Assembly (NCBI GenBank): GCA_949358305.1
Contig: OX442314.1
Coordinates: 35,151,608-35,211,607 of the forward strand
Reading direction: 5' to 3'
Source of the DNA: Strigamia acuminata
Taxonomy: Eukaryota; Arthropoda; Chilopoda; Geophilomorpha; Linotaeniidae
Length of the DNA stretch: 60,000 nucleotides
A program made the position numbers and the translations under genes. The notes below the pieces were generated by a model that did no database searches, was not told where the DNA came from, and saw only the letters and a program-made list of their open reading frames with translations. Positions 31,099 to 40,208 of this stretch are shown piece by piece (the first letter of the stretch is position 1; each line of letters starts with the position of its first letter).

Positions 31099-31271
31099 TG
31101 TGATATTGTGATATTATAGTGTAAATATGAGCCACTAGATGGCAGTGTAATCGAGGCGACACCTGGCGCCCGGTGTTACCTTGTATGATTAATAAACCTG
31201 AGCGGTACACTTTGTATCATGTCATGCTACTGAACAGATCTCCTTTATTATGCCTATTCCACGACACCACA
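31099..31271 (+). repeat. 3' LTR
   Basis: Identical by eye to 26471-26643. Confidence 0.93.
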
Positions 31272-31970
31272 AACTCGTCGACCAAATAGGCCGAATCTGT
31301 ACGAACCTAACCCAGGTAAAGTGGAAATTCTCTTCGAACGTTTCACCCCGATATTTAACAGCATTGTTAAGAAACCTGCCGCAAATCCGATCCCTCGACT
31401 TCAGCAACAATCGTTCCGACGACGGCGTTTTGGCCGCGATCGGCATCCACTGTCCCCGACTGCAATATCTGAAGCTAAGTCATTGCAAGAACGTCACCGA
31501 CGACGGCATCCAACTGCTGTGCGGCAAAAGCTCCGCCGCGCCGGGCGGCTCGAAGATCGAACGTCTGGACATATGGGACACGAGCGTCACGCCACATGGA
31601 GCGTTATTTGCTCTGCAAAGTCTCCTTTCCTTGAAGGAATTGGAATACGACTTGTGGGAAGACTTGTTTCAACTCCTAAAAGCCGAATACACTCACACGG
31701 AGCCAACTTACGCCTTGCAGCAATTGTTTTTGACTTTTTGGAACGAAAGCGACTAATTACCAAACCAGTTGAATTCACCTGAACGCTGAAATCAAAAAAT
31801 TCTGGCAAAATAAAATAATACTCCGTAATATTTTTAATTATTATTTTTAATTGTTTAATTTAATACACGCTAAGTAAAATTGACGCTGGCAACAATCAAA
31901 TAATACGAGTAATAATAATAAACTGACGCTACATCACGAGAAGCTGGCGAATTTACACGCTGGCACAACC

Positions 31971-32329
31971 AGTTTGGGCGGTAGATGGCTTTTGGTGGAT
32001 CCGGTTGCAGTTAGTTCGGAGTAGCGTTCTTGGAGATCGGTAATTAAGGGGTTCGAAAGCGATGTTAGTTGGTCTTGGAGCTGGGGGAAGTGCGACGTGT
32101 AACGCGCACGTAACGTGCAGGAAACGCGGGAATTCAACACGCTGGCACACAAAACGCTGGCGCTAGAAACGCTGGTAAATAAAAGGCTGGCATTGGATGC
32201 AATATATTCCGTTTTTATTAAAAATTATACGACGCTGAAACAGGATAAGCTGGCAAAAAAAAAAAAATATTCAAGCAAATCTGAAAATATAAACGCTGGC
32301 AGCTCTAGATGCTGGCAACGCTGCGCACC
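31971..32329 (-). repeat. Right terminal inverted repeat with CGCTGGC motifs
   Basis: Inverse copy of 26034-26406. Subterminal CGCTGGC motifs extend further inward to ~31880, where they have no counterpart next to the left arm. Confidence 0.9.
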
Positions 32330-33119
32330 GTTTACAGACCCTCAGATTAAATAAATTAATAAATTCTATTAGGAATCTGTGGTCTTTTCAGTAATACCAA
32401 TACGATGTAGAAATATAAACTTTCTATATTGCATCGACATCAGATCTTACTCATTGTCTGCCTGAAATAGTGCCGCTAAGCACAAACACAAAGTGACAAA
32501 GGACATCAATGAAAATATTTGGGGGCCTTGAACTTAAAAGGGTCTCAAGGTATGTAATGTGTTAAAACAGTACTGGTAACTAAGAAGAATTACAAACTTA
32601 GCATTTTCAAACTAATACCTTACAAAAAATAACTTACGCCAGTTTAATTTGCCAGCAGCCATGGTGCCAAAGTGAAGAAACTATAATATGAATGTACCAG
32701 TTCCTCTTATACATCCTTATTGTGTGATACTTATAAATGTAATGCTAGAAATATGTTTAAAGGCCACGCCAGTTAACTATTAAATGTTTTATTTCTTTCT
32801 TTGTTCTATGTGGCACAGAGTGAGTTGTGAGACGGTGATTTAGGCTCAACTTACACATGGCCAGAGTATAGTTTGAATTCATTTGTTGGGCTATTATTTC
32901 CACTGACATCCTGAATGCGATTCTAATTCCTAGATCCGTAATTAAATGAAATAATATTATCTCAGACAATATGTTATAAAATTAATTAGTGCATTAATTT
33001 AAAGGATACGGATGCACATAAACTGGCATTGTGTGGTACTATAGTAAGTGCAAGATTGATCATATACAAACCCATTACATTTTAATTTGTAAATATGATA
33101 TTTGTGAAGCGGTATCATG
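32330..33119. repeat. Duplicated lectin 3' flank with a ~375-bp insertion
   Basis: 32540-32735 matches 23535-23735. The stretch 32736-33105 has no counterpart at the lectin locus, after which similarity resumes. The first ~200 bp (32330-32539) is spacer with no gene seen. Confidence 0.7.
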
Positions 33120-33382
33120 TTAGTTCTTAATTGGAATCGGTCTGAATTCACAAAGAAAAAGGAATCTTGCTCCATTATCATTAGTGTGATCATCATGATC
33201 ACTTCAACAAATGTTTCCACCATCTCAATTCATTATGAAGATGCAATACCCTAGCGTGCCTTTATTGCTTTGTTCGTTTTTACACCAATTCTTGAACCAC
33301 CTGTTGTCATTTACGTCGCTAACTTCCTTGCCCGAAGTCCAGTAGCCGATTCTGTCTACATTTCAAGTGTTGCTGTAACAAT
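33120..33382 (-). pseudogene. C-type lectin last-exon pseudogene
   Basis: Corresponds to 23848-24137, including the same acceptor (TATAG then ATTGTTACAGCAAC) and the same end. Deletions remove part of the WDDHLC region, and a stop arises in the ...GYCIYI stretch (CCCTAG on the plus strand). The other lectin exons are not present downstream of 33.4 kb, so this is a partial duplicate. Confidence 0.85.
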
Positions 33383-33919
33383 CTATACATTAAACAATAT
33401 TTGGGGGCTTGACCCTCTTATTTCCCCTCTTTTGTTTTACGAATAAAGAGTAGTCGTTTAACATTTCTCAAGGTGTGTGCATCACCTTCTGCTTCCAAAT
33501 GATGTAACAATTTCTTCTTAGTCACTTACTTGTTAGTCTACTAGACGGCGTTGACTAAGTGAGAGTCGACTCAAGAACCTCTTCTCCTAATATCTAGTCT
33601 GGGCAAATAAAGAAACTGAAGCTGGTTTTGATATGAACAGATGTTTTATTTGAAACTGATATATTCGCTTACATACATAGGAATAGTCGTAGCCTGTTCT
33701 CATGTTGGTAAGTTATTCTTTACAGTTTATAAACTGTAGCTATAGCTACAACCATGAATAAGGACACGTATCCACATGTTCAGAGCGTTTTGCCACGTAA
33801 TATGCACACGTCCAACCGCTCTCTTCCTGTCTCATGTTTCTTGACCCCAAAACTCGACAGAATGTTTATTGAAATGACGCTAACCGCATTTTTATGTCAA
33901 CATACATGTATTTTCCATT
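33383..33919. other. Spacer, no gene seen
   Basis: Contains a second copy of the phrase ATATTTGGGGGCTTGA (near 33400; compare 32515). The open frame at 33754-33954 has no family similarity. Confidence 0.35.
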
Positions 33920-34249
33920 TTAGAAAAGTGAGCGATACACTCCATGTACAGTAATATTTTCAATTTTTACATTGTTGTTCGCACAATTGTTTATTGAGTT
34001 AGCAAATGTCAATTCTCTGGTCTGGTGTCTCGTGTCTCGTGTCTCGTGACTCGCTCGTACTGTTGTCGGCCATTGTTCACTTTGGTTCTTCTCGTTCTTG
34101 ACTTGTTCTTTACTCGTTCCTTCCTCATCGGTTTTAAAACTCCATTTTGAAGGATTTAAATTTCTAAATACGGGCGATTGGACGAATCTTCGTACACCAT
34201 TTATCCTTAAATTCACGTAAGGTTCATTTGTATGATCCATTTCTTGCAA
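33920..34249 (-). CDS. Possible hypothetical protein or first exon
   Basis: From the ATG at 34240 the frame reads a polar, Asn/Arg-rich start (NEPYVNLRINGVRRFVQSPV) for ~45 residues, after which it runs through a short GACAC(G/C)AGA tandem (34020-34045) and loses coding character. It may be a real short exon ending at a donor near 34105. No family recognised. Confidence 0.2.
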   Translation of the reverse strand: MQEMDHTNEPYVNLRINGVRRFVQSPVFRNLNPSKWSFKTDEEGTSKEQVKNEKNQSEQWPTTVRASHETRDTRHQTRELTFANSINNCANNNVKIENITVHGVYRSLF

Positions 34250-34404
34250 ATGTTAGTGCTGAATCTTAGGCCTAATGGAACGGAATGCAGACATTTTGGG
34301 TGCGGTTGCTTTTGTTTTGTAATTTCGCATTTTTATTTACTCCAGATAGTCTTTACTGGCATCTCGATCCATCTCATCTATATTTCGCTTCATCCTGATC
34401 AGCT

Positions 34405-34800
34405 TTGATGATCCACTTTTTCAAATTGTACGTTCTCCTTGATGAACTTTACGTTTTCCTCGCTAAAGTCGTCGGCGTTTTCGTTTTTTCCATCTTAAAA
34501 ATCGCCAAACTCATCTTCAAATTGGTCGTCTTCCTCGTTTCTTTTATAATCAAAATCGCCAACTTTTTCGTCTTTCTCGTCGGCGTTTCTATTTTCATCA
34601 TCGCCGTCCAAGTTTTCGCCATCATTGTACAACTTATTTATACGATGTGTCTACTATCTCCAAGAAGTTGTCGCCAAACACTCGCTTCCTTAGTCCACCC
34701 CTTCTTCGAAAATTGGGCAATTTCCGACCCAAACCTCGCTGAAAACTCTAGAAATTTTAACATCGCCATTCGAAATCTTGGAAATCCCAGAGATAATTAA
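34405..34800. other. Degenerate short-period repeat, open on both strands
   Basis: The stretch 34440-34640 is made of variants of CGTC(G/T)(G/T)CGTTTTC and ATC(A/T)AAATCGCCAACT. The plus strand gives a very hydrophobic frame, and the minus strand gives an acidic Asp/Glu/Asn-rich one. The minus reading (NADEKDEKVGDFDYK) looks more like protein, but it has stops within ~60 codons. I would not call a gene. Confidence 0.3.
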
Positions 34801-34867
34801 TTTTTCTTTAGAATTTTTGGAGTTTTGTTTACTTGATATTGTTATTTGAGTATGGGGGTGTAAAATC

Positions 34868-35432
34868 CAACTCTCTACCTCTAAGTGGTCACCCCTGGGT
34901 CAAGCTGAAAGAAAGCTCTGGTCATAATAGAGTTGGTATTGTAGGCCTGCACTCCATTTACTGTTTGGGTGTAGCATTTATTAATTGTTATGCAAATTTG
35001 ATGTCTGATCTGACTGCTTGGGTCCACTATTTTTTTCCTTTTTCCATATATTTTCTTATCTCCTGTTCTCTAATCTTGATTTTTGCAATCCTGCTGATTT
35101 GAAACAATCTCATTTGAATTTGGTTAGGTATACATATAGTAATTTGTAGTCACAGGCAGAAAATGAGTTGCCAAAAAATCTCCAAAACTGTCAACCCAAC
35201 ACAAACTACATATTGAATTGCTTAACCCCAATGCCTCTTTACTTTATCTTCAAATTTGTATATTTATCTACAACAACGAAAAGTCTAAAAGAAAAACCTC
35301 ATTGACTTGCTTACTGGTTTCCACTATAATAATTTCACTTACCGGTAATTGGCCATTTGTTCTTGTCTTTTCCTTATCTAAATGGTCACTTAATTGATGA
35401 CTCTTGGTTCCTTTCCTTTACTAATACTGCCC
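34868..35432. repeat. Dispersed repeat, copy 2
   Basis: Matches 17292-17520 (see there), with ~400 bp of different sequence between its two blocks. Confidence 0.65.
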
Positions 35433-35519
35433 TTGGTTCTTAAAACTCTAAATGTGTTCTTCAACTTTGTGGTCACTGGTTCTGCAATTGATTTACCTAT
35501 TAAGTTTATTCTTAATCTT

Positions 35520-36060
35520 AATCGTAATCTTCGCTATCGTCATCCTCGTGGGGATATTTGTCTTTTTCGTCCAAATTATGTAAAATTGGATAATATACTT
35601 GCCTTTGGTTTATTATCAAAGAAAGGAATGCAAACTCGGATTTGTTTCTAAATAGAGGCAGACTCGGAGACTCCAAAACCAAGCTGTACCTACTTTTTAT
35701 TTTGTGCTCTAATTCAAAAAATATCTTTTCATTAACTTTTGATTAGCCGGTTTGTTGTGTGTTGGTTTACAATGTGGCCACCAATCATAAAAATTAGGCC
35801 CTTTATGACTGACAACGCGTGAAACGCTCGTGGAGCAATATCCCTGTTTACTATGTGTAAATTGTACACTTTGAAATACTGTTGGCATTATAACCCCAAT
35901 TACAAAAAGGGTGTCGTGTGGTAGTTAAAGACTTGCTGTTGGCTTCAATACACCGACCTAAAAATAAAATATAAAATTAAAAATAAAGGAAAAAGAAAAA
36001 GTAAATTTTTTTCTTGCTGTTCCCTAACCATTTTTGAAAACTCTAGAAATATAACAAAAT
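35520..36060. repeat. Segmental duplicate of 38105-38640
   Basis: TCTTCGCTATCGTCATCCTC, GATTAGCCGGTTTGTTGTGT and ACGCGTGAAACGCTCGTGGA occur in both in the same order, ~95% alike by eye. On the minus strand this copy keeps the exon phrase FLSLIINQ and the acidic EDDDSEDY, but has TAG where the other copy reads TGG (Trp) in the upstream frame, so it is the decayed one. Confidence 0.88.
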
Positions 36061-36396
36061 CTAATTAAAATTAAAATTATTGGTTATTTAAGCTGGCATG
36101 TTGTTTGTTTACACGGCCACCAATTAAGTAGATAAAGTTTCTTATTGCAGCTATCCCATGGTATGCTCTCGGAGTGTCTCTGGTCACCGAGACATACCAT
36201 CTATTGGTTCGTTGGTCGTTTATTTCAGTGTAATTGGTGATGCCAGTGGTTAGGCATCAACTGCGGATTCGTTATCTGCATCTATTTTCCTTTAATAAAA
36301 AAATGTTTTCATACCAGGCGACTGCAGTGCATGATCATTTCTACTGCACCATCCTACTGGAAAAATCTTTCTAGAGTCGAATGGACAACATAGGTT
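36061..36396. other. Spacer, no gene seen
   Basis: AT-rich start, then a hairpin-forming stretch near 36155-36205 (ATGGTATG...CATACCAT). No coding signal. Confidence 0.35.
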
Positions 36397-36900
36397 TTAG
36401 AGGTGTCCCCAGTCATCAAAGAAAATATTACCGGTAATGTTTCTTCCTTTAACTGCGATGACCGTCACCGGACAAATTATTTGTTGATTTGTTTCGGGAA
36501 CTGCTTCCATCTTCATGCCTACTTTGAAATTATTTTCTTTTGGAGTGATGGGTTCCTGGAATTTAAAAATATTTGAATATTTGAATATTTTGAGGGATTT
36601 TTTTTTAAAAAAACTTTGTGGAAATAAATATTTAGGTTTCGCCGGGTTGCTATCGTTAATACAGATGTCTTTCTTTTTAATTTTAATTTTATTTCCTGCA
36701 GCTGAATAAACACTCTTGTTCTCCTTTTCCGCATGCCCTAAAACATGGATTTTGCCAGAGTCGACCAGTTTCCACATGTCGTCTGCACTATCGGTGCCGT
36801 CAATGTGCAACTGATGTAGCCGTGGTCCTTGTATGGCAACGACCGAGGCTACATGAGTGCGGCCATGTAAGCCCTGACCAGTTTTTCCAATTTCTTCCAA
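36397..36900 (-). pseudogene. MBT-repeat protein fragment
   Basis: Two MBT-repeat pieces in one frame: THVASVVAIQGPRLHQLHID + ...DMWKLVDSGKIHVLG (end of one repeat) and, after a likely acceptor (AATTCCAG at ~36555), FKVGMKMEAVPETNQQIICP + VTVIAVKGRNITGNIFFDDW (start of the next). MBT repeats read mono- and dimethyl-lysine on histones (SFMBT, L3MBTL). The frame stops right after FDDWGH, where a functional repeat would continue with the aromatic cage, and nothing recognisable precedes 36900. It is a truncated fragment, or two exons of a gene whose others are lost. Confidence 0.7.
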
Positions 36901-37630
36901 TTTTTACACGTAAAAATGGCTAAATGCGCCCAGTGCTGGGATTAAAACGGCAAATGTATCTCAGATTAAAAAATTTGTCAAATCTCACCGGTTTTATGCA
37001 AATTCAAATGCATCCAAAATTTATAAATATAGGATAATATAACACTAAAAATAATGTGTCATTGATTTAATCCCTAAACTGGTTTCACTCTGGGTTGAGC
37101 CAGACAGGTCAACTGGCTTGTTGGACGCCGACGGACCCCCGGATGTCGATGGTTGTTGTTAAACTTGAAGAGAAATAAATGTTCCTACAAATTTACCACA
37201 CAATTTCCAAAGTCCTTGGCTACAAATGATGTTTAAATTGAAGTTTCAAAATGGCGTCGGAGCAGTGAAGAAGCACAACCACACGTTTTACAAAGCAGAA
37301 GTACATTGATTTTATTCTATTCATAAAGGGAAAAGGAAATGCAAATCACGAGTTCGGAGAACCAATCACAAGCGTCCGCAAGGTAGGGGAATGACGTGTT
37401 CAGGTGGAGGAATGCAAACGGATTAAAAAGGATTAACAATTTAGGATTCCAATAAAATGAACAGGTCAAAACATACAAATGAGAATAAAAGACATATTAT
37501 AACAAATTGGCAAAATCACAAATTCAAATATCAAAATCTTAAATAAAAAATGGAAATACAAAGTAACAATATAAATTCAACAATACAAATAAAACTCGAA
37601 TAATAATTCACGCGTAAAATCATCCGATTT
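36901..37630. other. Spacer, no gene seen
   Basis: AT-rich. A GC-richer patch at 37115-37160 does not form a supported exon. Confidence 0.35.
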
Positions 37631-38250
37631 TCACAGTTGTTGCCGTCTCTTATGTGATGTGGCCATCTTCGGCTTTAATGCTATTGATTTTTCGGGAGAA
37701 CGACTCTTTGCATTAACGATGTAATATGTGTTATCGTCCCTTTTTCGGATCAAGCAGTTTTTTCGTCTTGTTCCGATCAACTTCTTTATTCTTGTAACAA
37801 ATTTTTCAGCGTCTTCGCTGATGTTATACAATGCTTTGAGGTTGGCAGCAATTTTTATGATGTCAACTTTTTTGTCGTCCAAATTCAAGAGTAGTTTGTG
37901 AACGTGATCAATCGTTATTTTAGCTGCATCATCTGCCGGGTTTAAAACCTTCATTAATTTGTTGTAAGGTCTAGACATTTTTATCTGAAAATATAGAATT
38001 ATTAGCAAATATTAATAAAATTTAAGGCGAGAACAGAACGTGATATATGCATTGTTTTGGTTTTAAAAGGCTTCTTTCTTCTTCTACCTTTGCAAATTTT
38101 TGGATTAGGTAATCTTCGCTATCGTCATCCTCGCCTGGATATTTGTCTTTGTCGTCCAAACTATGTAAAATTGGATAATATACTTGCCCTTGGTTTATTA
38201 TCAAAGAAAGGAATCCAAACTCAGATTTGTTTCTAAAAAGAGGCAGAATC
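37631..38250 (-). CDS. Unrecognised small gene, two visible exons
   Basis: Exon 1 candidate ~38213-38050 follows an acceptor (CTTTTTAG) and encodes FLSLIINQGQVYYPILHSLD, an acidic stretch (YPGEDDDSEDY) and KVEEERSLLKPK. Exon 2 (37631-~37990) follows ...ATTTTCAG and could also start translation at MSRPYNKLMK. It encodes ~115 basic residues with helical LLNLDDKKVDIIKIAANLKA, ending KRRQQL. I do not recognise the protein. The first exon is duplicated at 35.5 kb, and both copies keep codon character, which favours real coding sequence in the ancestor. Confidence 0.4.
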
Positions 38251-38640
38251 CAAAACCAAGCTGTACATACTTTTTATTTTGTGCTCCAATTCAAAAAATA
38301 TCTTTTCATTAACTTTTGATTAGCCGGTTTGTTGTGTGTTGGTTTCCAATGTGGCCACCAATCATAAAAACTAGGCCCTTTATGACTGACAACGCGTGAA
38401 ACGCTCGTGGAACAATATCCCTGTTTACTGTGTGTAAATTGTACACTTTGTAATACTGTTGGCATTATAACCCCCAATTACAAAAAGGGTGTCGAAGACT
38501 TGCTGTTGGTTTCAATAAATCGATCTAAAAATAAAATATAAAAATAAAATATAAAAATAAAAAATGAAAAATAAAAAGGCAATTTTTTTTTTGCTCTTTC
38601 CTAACCATTTTTGAAAACTCTAGAAATATAACAAAATTTA
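38105..38640. repeat. Segmental duplicate of 35520-36060
   Basis: The better preserved copy. The minus frame at 38274-38477 is fully open here (YDWWPHWKPTHNKPANQKL). See 35520-36060 for shared phrases. Confidence 0.88.
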
Positions 38641-38749
38641 TTTAAAACATTTCATTTGGAAAAATAAGTTGGTTAAATAAGTCATTCGCTCAAATCCGTC
38701 CGCTCTAATCCCATAGGCACCGGTAAATCACAAGCAGTGCCACAATCAC

Positions 38750-38936
38750 TCAGAGAACTTTGTACAAATTGTCACACGAATTTCGAATAAAGTTTATGAC
38801 GAAATGAAATAATGTTCTAAGCGTCTTAATGACCGCATTCGTCGGTGGCCGGCCAAGTTTTGCTACAAAAAAATTACTTTAATTTTTCTGTCTCGGTGTG
38901 AAATAAATATTTCTTACCTTTTGGTCCGGTAGCCAT
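38750..38936 (-). CDS. Possible 43-aa two-exon peptide
   Basis: ATG at 38934-38936, exon 38936-38918 (MATGPK, donor GTAAGA), a 55-bp intron, exon 38862-38750 after TTTGTAG, stop TGA. The frame is kept across the join. The product is basic, with LGRPPTNAVIKTLRTLFHFV. Good splice sites and Kozak context (AGAAATGG) support expression, but no family is recognised, and it may be the start of a longer gene running into 38.2-37.6 kb. Confidence 0.35.
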
Positions 38937-39599
38937 TTCTGGGCTTTCAAAAATTGTCTCGCAACAAAAGAGGTTAGTTTGTGCGACTCGTTTCAACGGC
39001 CATTTTTAGACGTCTTTGAAATGTCTTGCGCGAGGCATAATACTATTATGGTATTTTGTACCCGTAGGTGAGTATAGCGATGTCGAAGGGCCTAATCAGG
39101 GTTCTTAAGGCCCAGCAAAGAGTAAATGCATACGGTTGTAGATTTGGAAGTCGACTATTTAATAAACTAAAGCGAGCGAGGTTGCTAGGCTGAACTGCCT
39201 AACAGCTCATAATACAATGTTTGTAGGTATTGTTGTAAGAATGGGGGAAGAATAGAACTTGAGGAGATTGAGATGAGGGGCACAGGCTACACCATTATGT
39301 GCGTGTGCCAGCCCTTAGGTGTCCCAAGAGTGGAGAGTTCAGAAGAACTCAATCCGACTCCCTGGACATCGGAGACGTTCTACATAAGCTTATGTCTCGA
39401 TATTTCTCAGGTTGAGAGATTTGAAACAACTAGGGTATTGCTACCAAATATTTCTATGTGCTAATTATTTGCATAAGTGATACGGAGTAATTTTTTTCCG
39501 TCTGTTGAAATGCTTGGTCCTCCCATGATAAGTAGGGTCCTTCGTTAATGCTATTGCGGGCTGATTGTCACAATACAATAATCGGATTATGGAATTCTG
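38937..39599. other. Spacer, no gene seen
   Basis: No domain-bearing frame. The frame at 39273-39464 is not supported. Confidence 0.35.
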
Positions 39600-40199
39600 G
39601 CGCATTTAAGTCTTCCATAAAGTTCTTAATCTATCTAACTTCTTTTCCGAGCTCCACCGTCACCGAGAATTCGGCTTTACAAGTTGACATGCAAACCAAT
39701 TTCAACTTCTTAGTCTGCCAAGTGACCGCGGTGCCGCCCATCAGGTCACAAAACCAGCAAAAGATTTTACATCAAGACTGCATGCATTCCATGACGAGTC
39801 TGCGTACCCCACCAGGTCACTTCCATCGTCTTTGTAATGTAGGCGATAACCCTTCAGATACCGCAATATCTTTTTTGCAGCTATCCAATGACCCTGTCTG
39901 GGGTCAGGATAAGCAATGTCCGGGCGGGTGGCCTGAGCCAAATACAATAATGCGCCAATTAACTCTCAATGTGGTTTATCCGTAATCGATGGTCCCAGAG
40001 GCTAATCAGGTGCATCAAGCTTGTGAGACACGTCTAAAAGTGATTTAACTGTCCTAGCTTCAGAGAGTTCAAATCTCTCAACCAATTCGCCTATATATTT
40101 AGTCTGGTCCATCGTGATCTGAGTTTTAGAAAAGTTTTGGGTAATACGAATCCGCAGTGGAAGCGTGCTGGGCCCTTAACCCGTGTTGGTCGAATCTTG
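39600..40199 (-). mobile_element. copia 3' pol fragment (reverse transcriptase end and RNase H)
   Basis: On the minus strand ELIGALLYLAQATRPDIAY-like sequence leads into WIAAKKILRYLKG and DLVGYADSSWNACSLDVKSF + AGFV, which is copia RNase H (frame 39741-39947). The TRPD and HW segments are joined by a deletion. Upstream, RFELSEARTVKSLLDVSHK is also copia-like. Several stops. The giant array inserted at its edge. Confidence 0.82.
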
Positions 40200-40208
40200 G
40201 TAAATCCC
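40200..40208. other. 9-bp target duplication (left), GTAAATCCC
   Basis: GTAAATCCC is followed immediately by GGGTCACTAC. The same nine bases follow the right inverted repeat at 56497-56505. Confidence 0.93.

Larger units (their letters stand above)
26471..31271 (+). mobile_element. Apparently intact Ty3/gypsy retrotransposon, 4801 bp
   Basis: 5' LTR 26471-26643 and 3' LTR 31099-31271 (173 bp each, TGTGATATTG...CCACGACACCACA) read identical base for base by eye. A primer-binding site follows the 5' LTR, one 1367-codon gag-pol frame lies in the interior, a purine-rich tract precedes the 3' LTR, and AACTC is duplicated at both ends. Identical LTRs mean a recent insertion. No envelope gene. Confidence 0.95.
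26210..31756 (+). pseudogene. Leucine-rich-repeat coding sequence split by a gypsy element
   Basis: Two halves, 26210-26470 and 31277-31756, join in one frame once the 26471-31271 insertion and one copy of AACTC are set aside. The 5' half contains NPLITDLQERYSELT and GAKYLNLRKFHLPVDQL, and the 3' half has IRSLDFSNNRSDDGVLAAIG, CPRLQYLKLSHCKNVTDDGI and LLSLKELEYDL. These are LRRs of the F-box/AMN1 (cysteine-containing) type. The frame ends at 31756 with about 80 + 159 residues in total and no stop inside. The extreme N-terminus lies in the transposon arm and is probably not original. The parent gene is unknown. As it stands the gypsy insertion interrupts it. Confidence 0.75.
26034..32329. mobile_element. 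Composite inverted-repeat transposon carrying a captured LRR coding sequence
   Basis: Left arm 26034-26406 and right arm 31971-32329 are inverse copies, starting GGTG(T/C)GCAGCGTTGCCAGC. Each arm is studded with GCCAGCG subterminal repeats (about eight in the left arm, one fewer GCCAGCGTTTTGTGT unit in the right), with further copies at 31880-31970. Between and partly inside the arms is a leucine-rich-repeat coding sequence. Without the nested gypsy element (4801 bp plus a 5-bp duplication) the transposon would be ~1.49 kb. No transposase is present. Target duplications could not be fixed. GC-rich gene sequence inside non-autonomous inverted-repeat elements is the Pack-TIR/Pack-MULE arrangement. 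Confidence 0.8.

Noticed and set aside
34405-34800. 131-aa multi-pass membrane protein
   Set aside because: The hydrophobicity comes from TTTTCGTC/ATCGCC-type short repeats. The minus strand is equally open in parts, and no family or splice structure is seen.
36160-36300. tRNA-like or structured RNA gene near the GGTATG/CATACC hairpin
   Set aside because: No A/B box or cloverleaf could be drawn. The hairpin alone is not enough.
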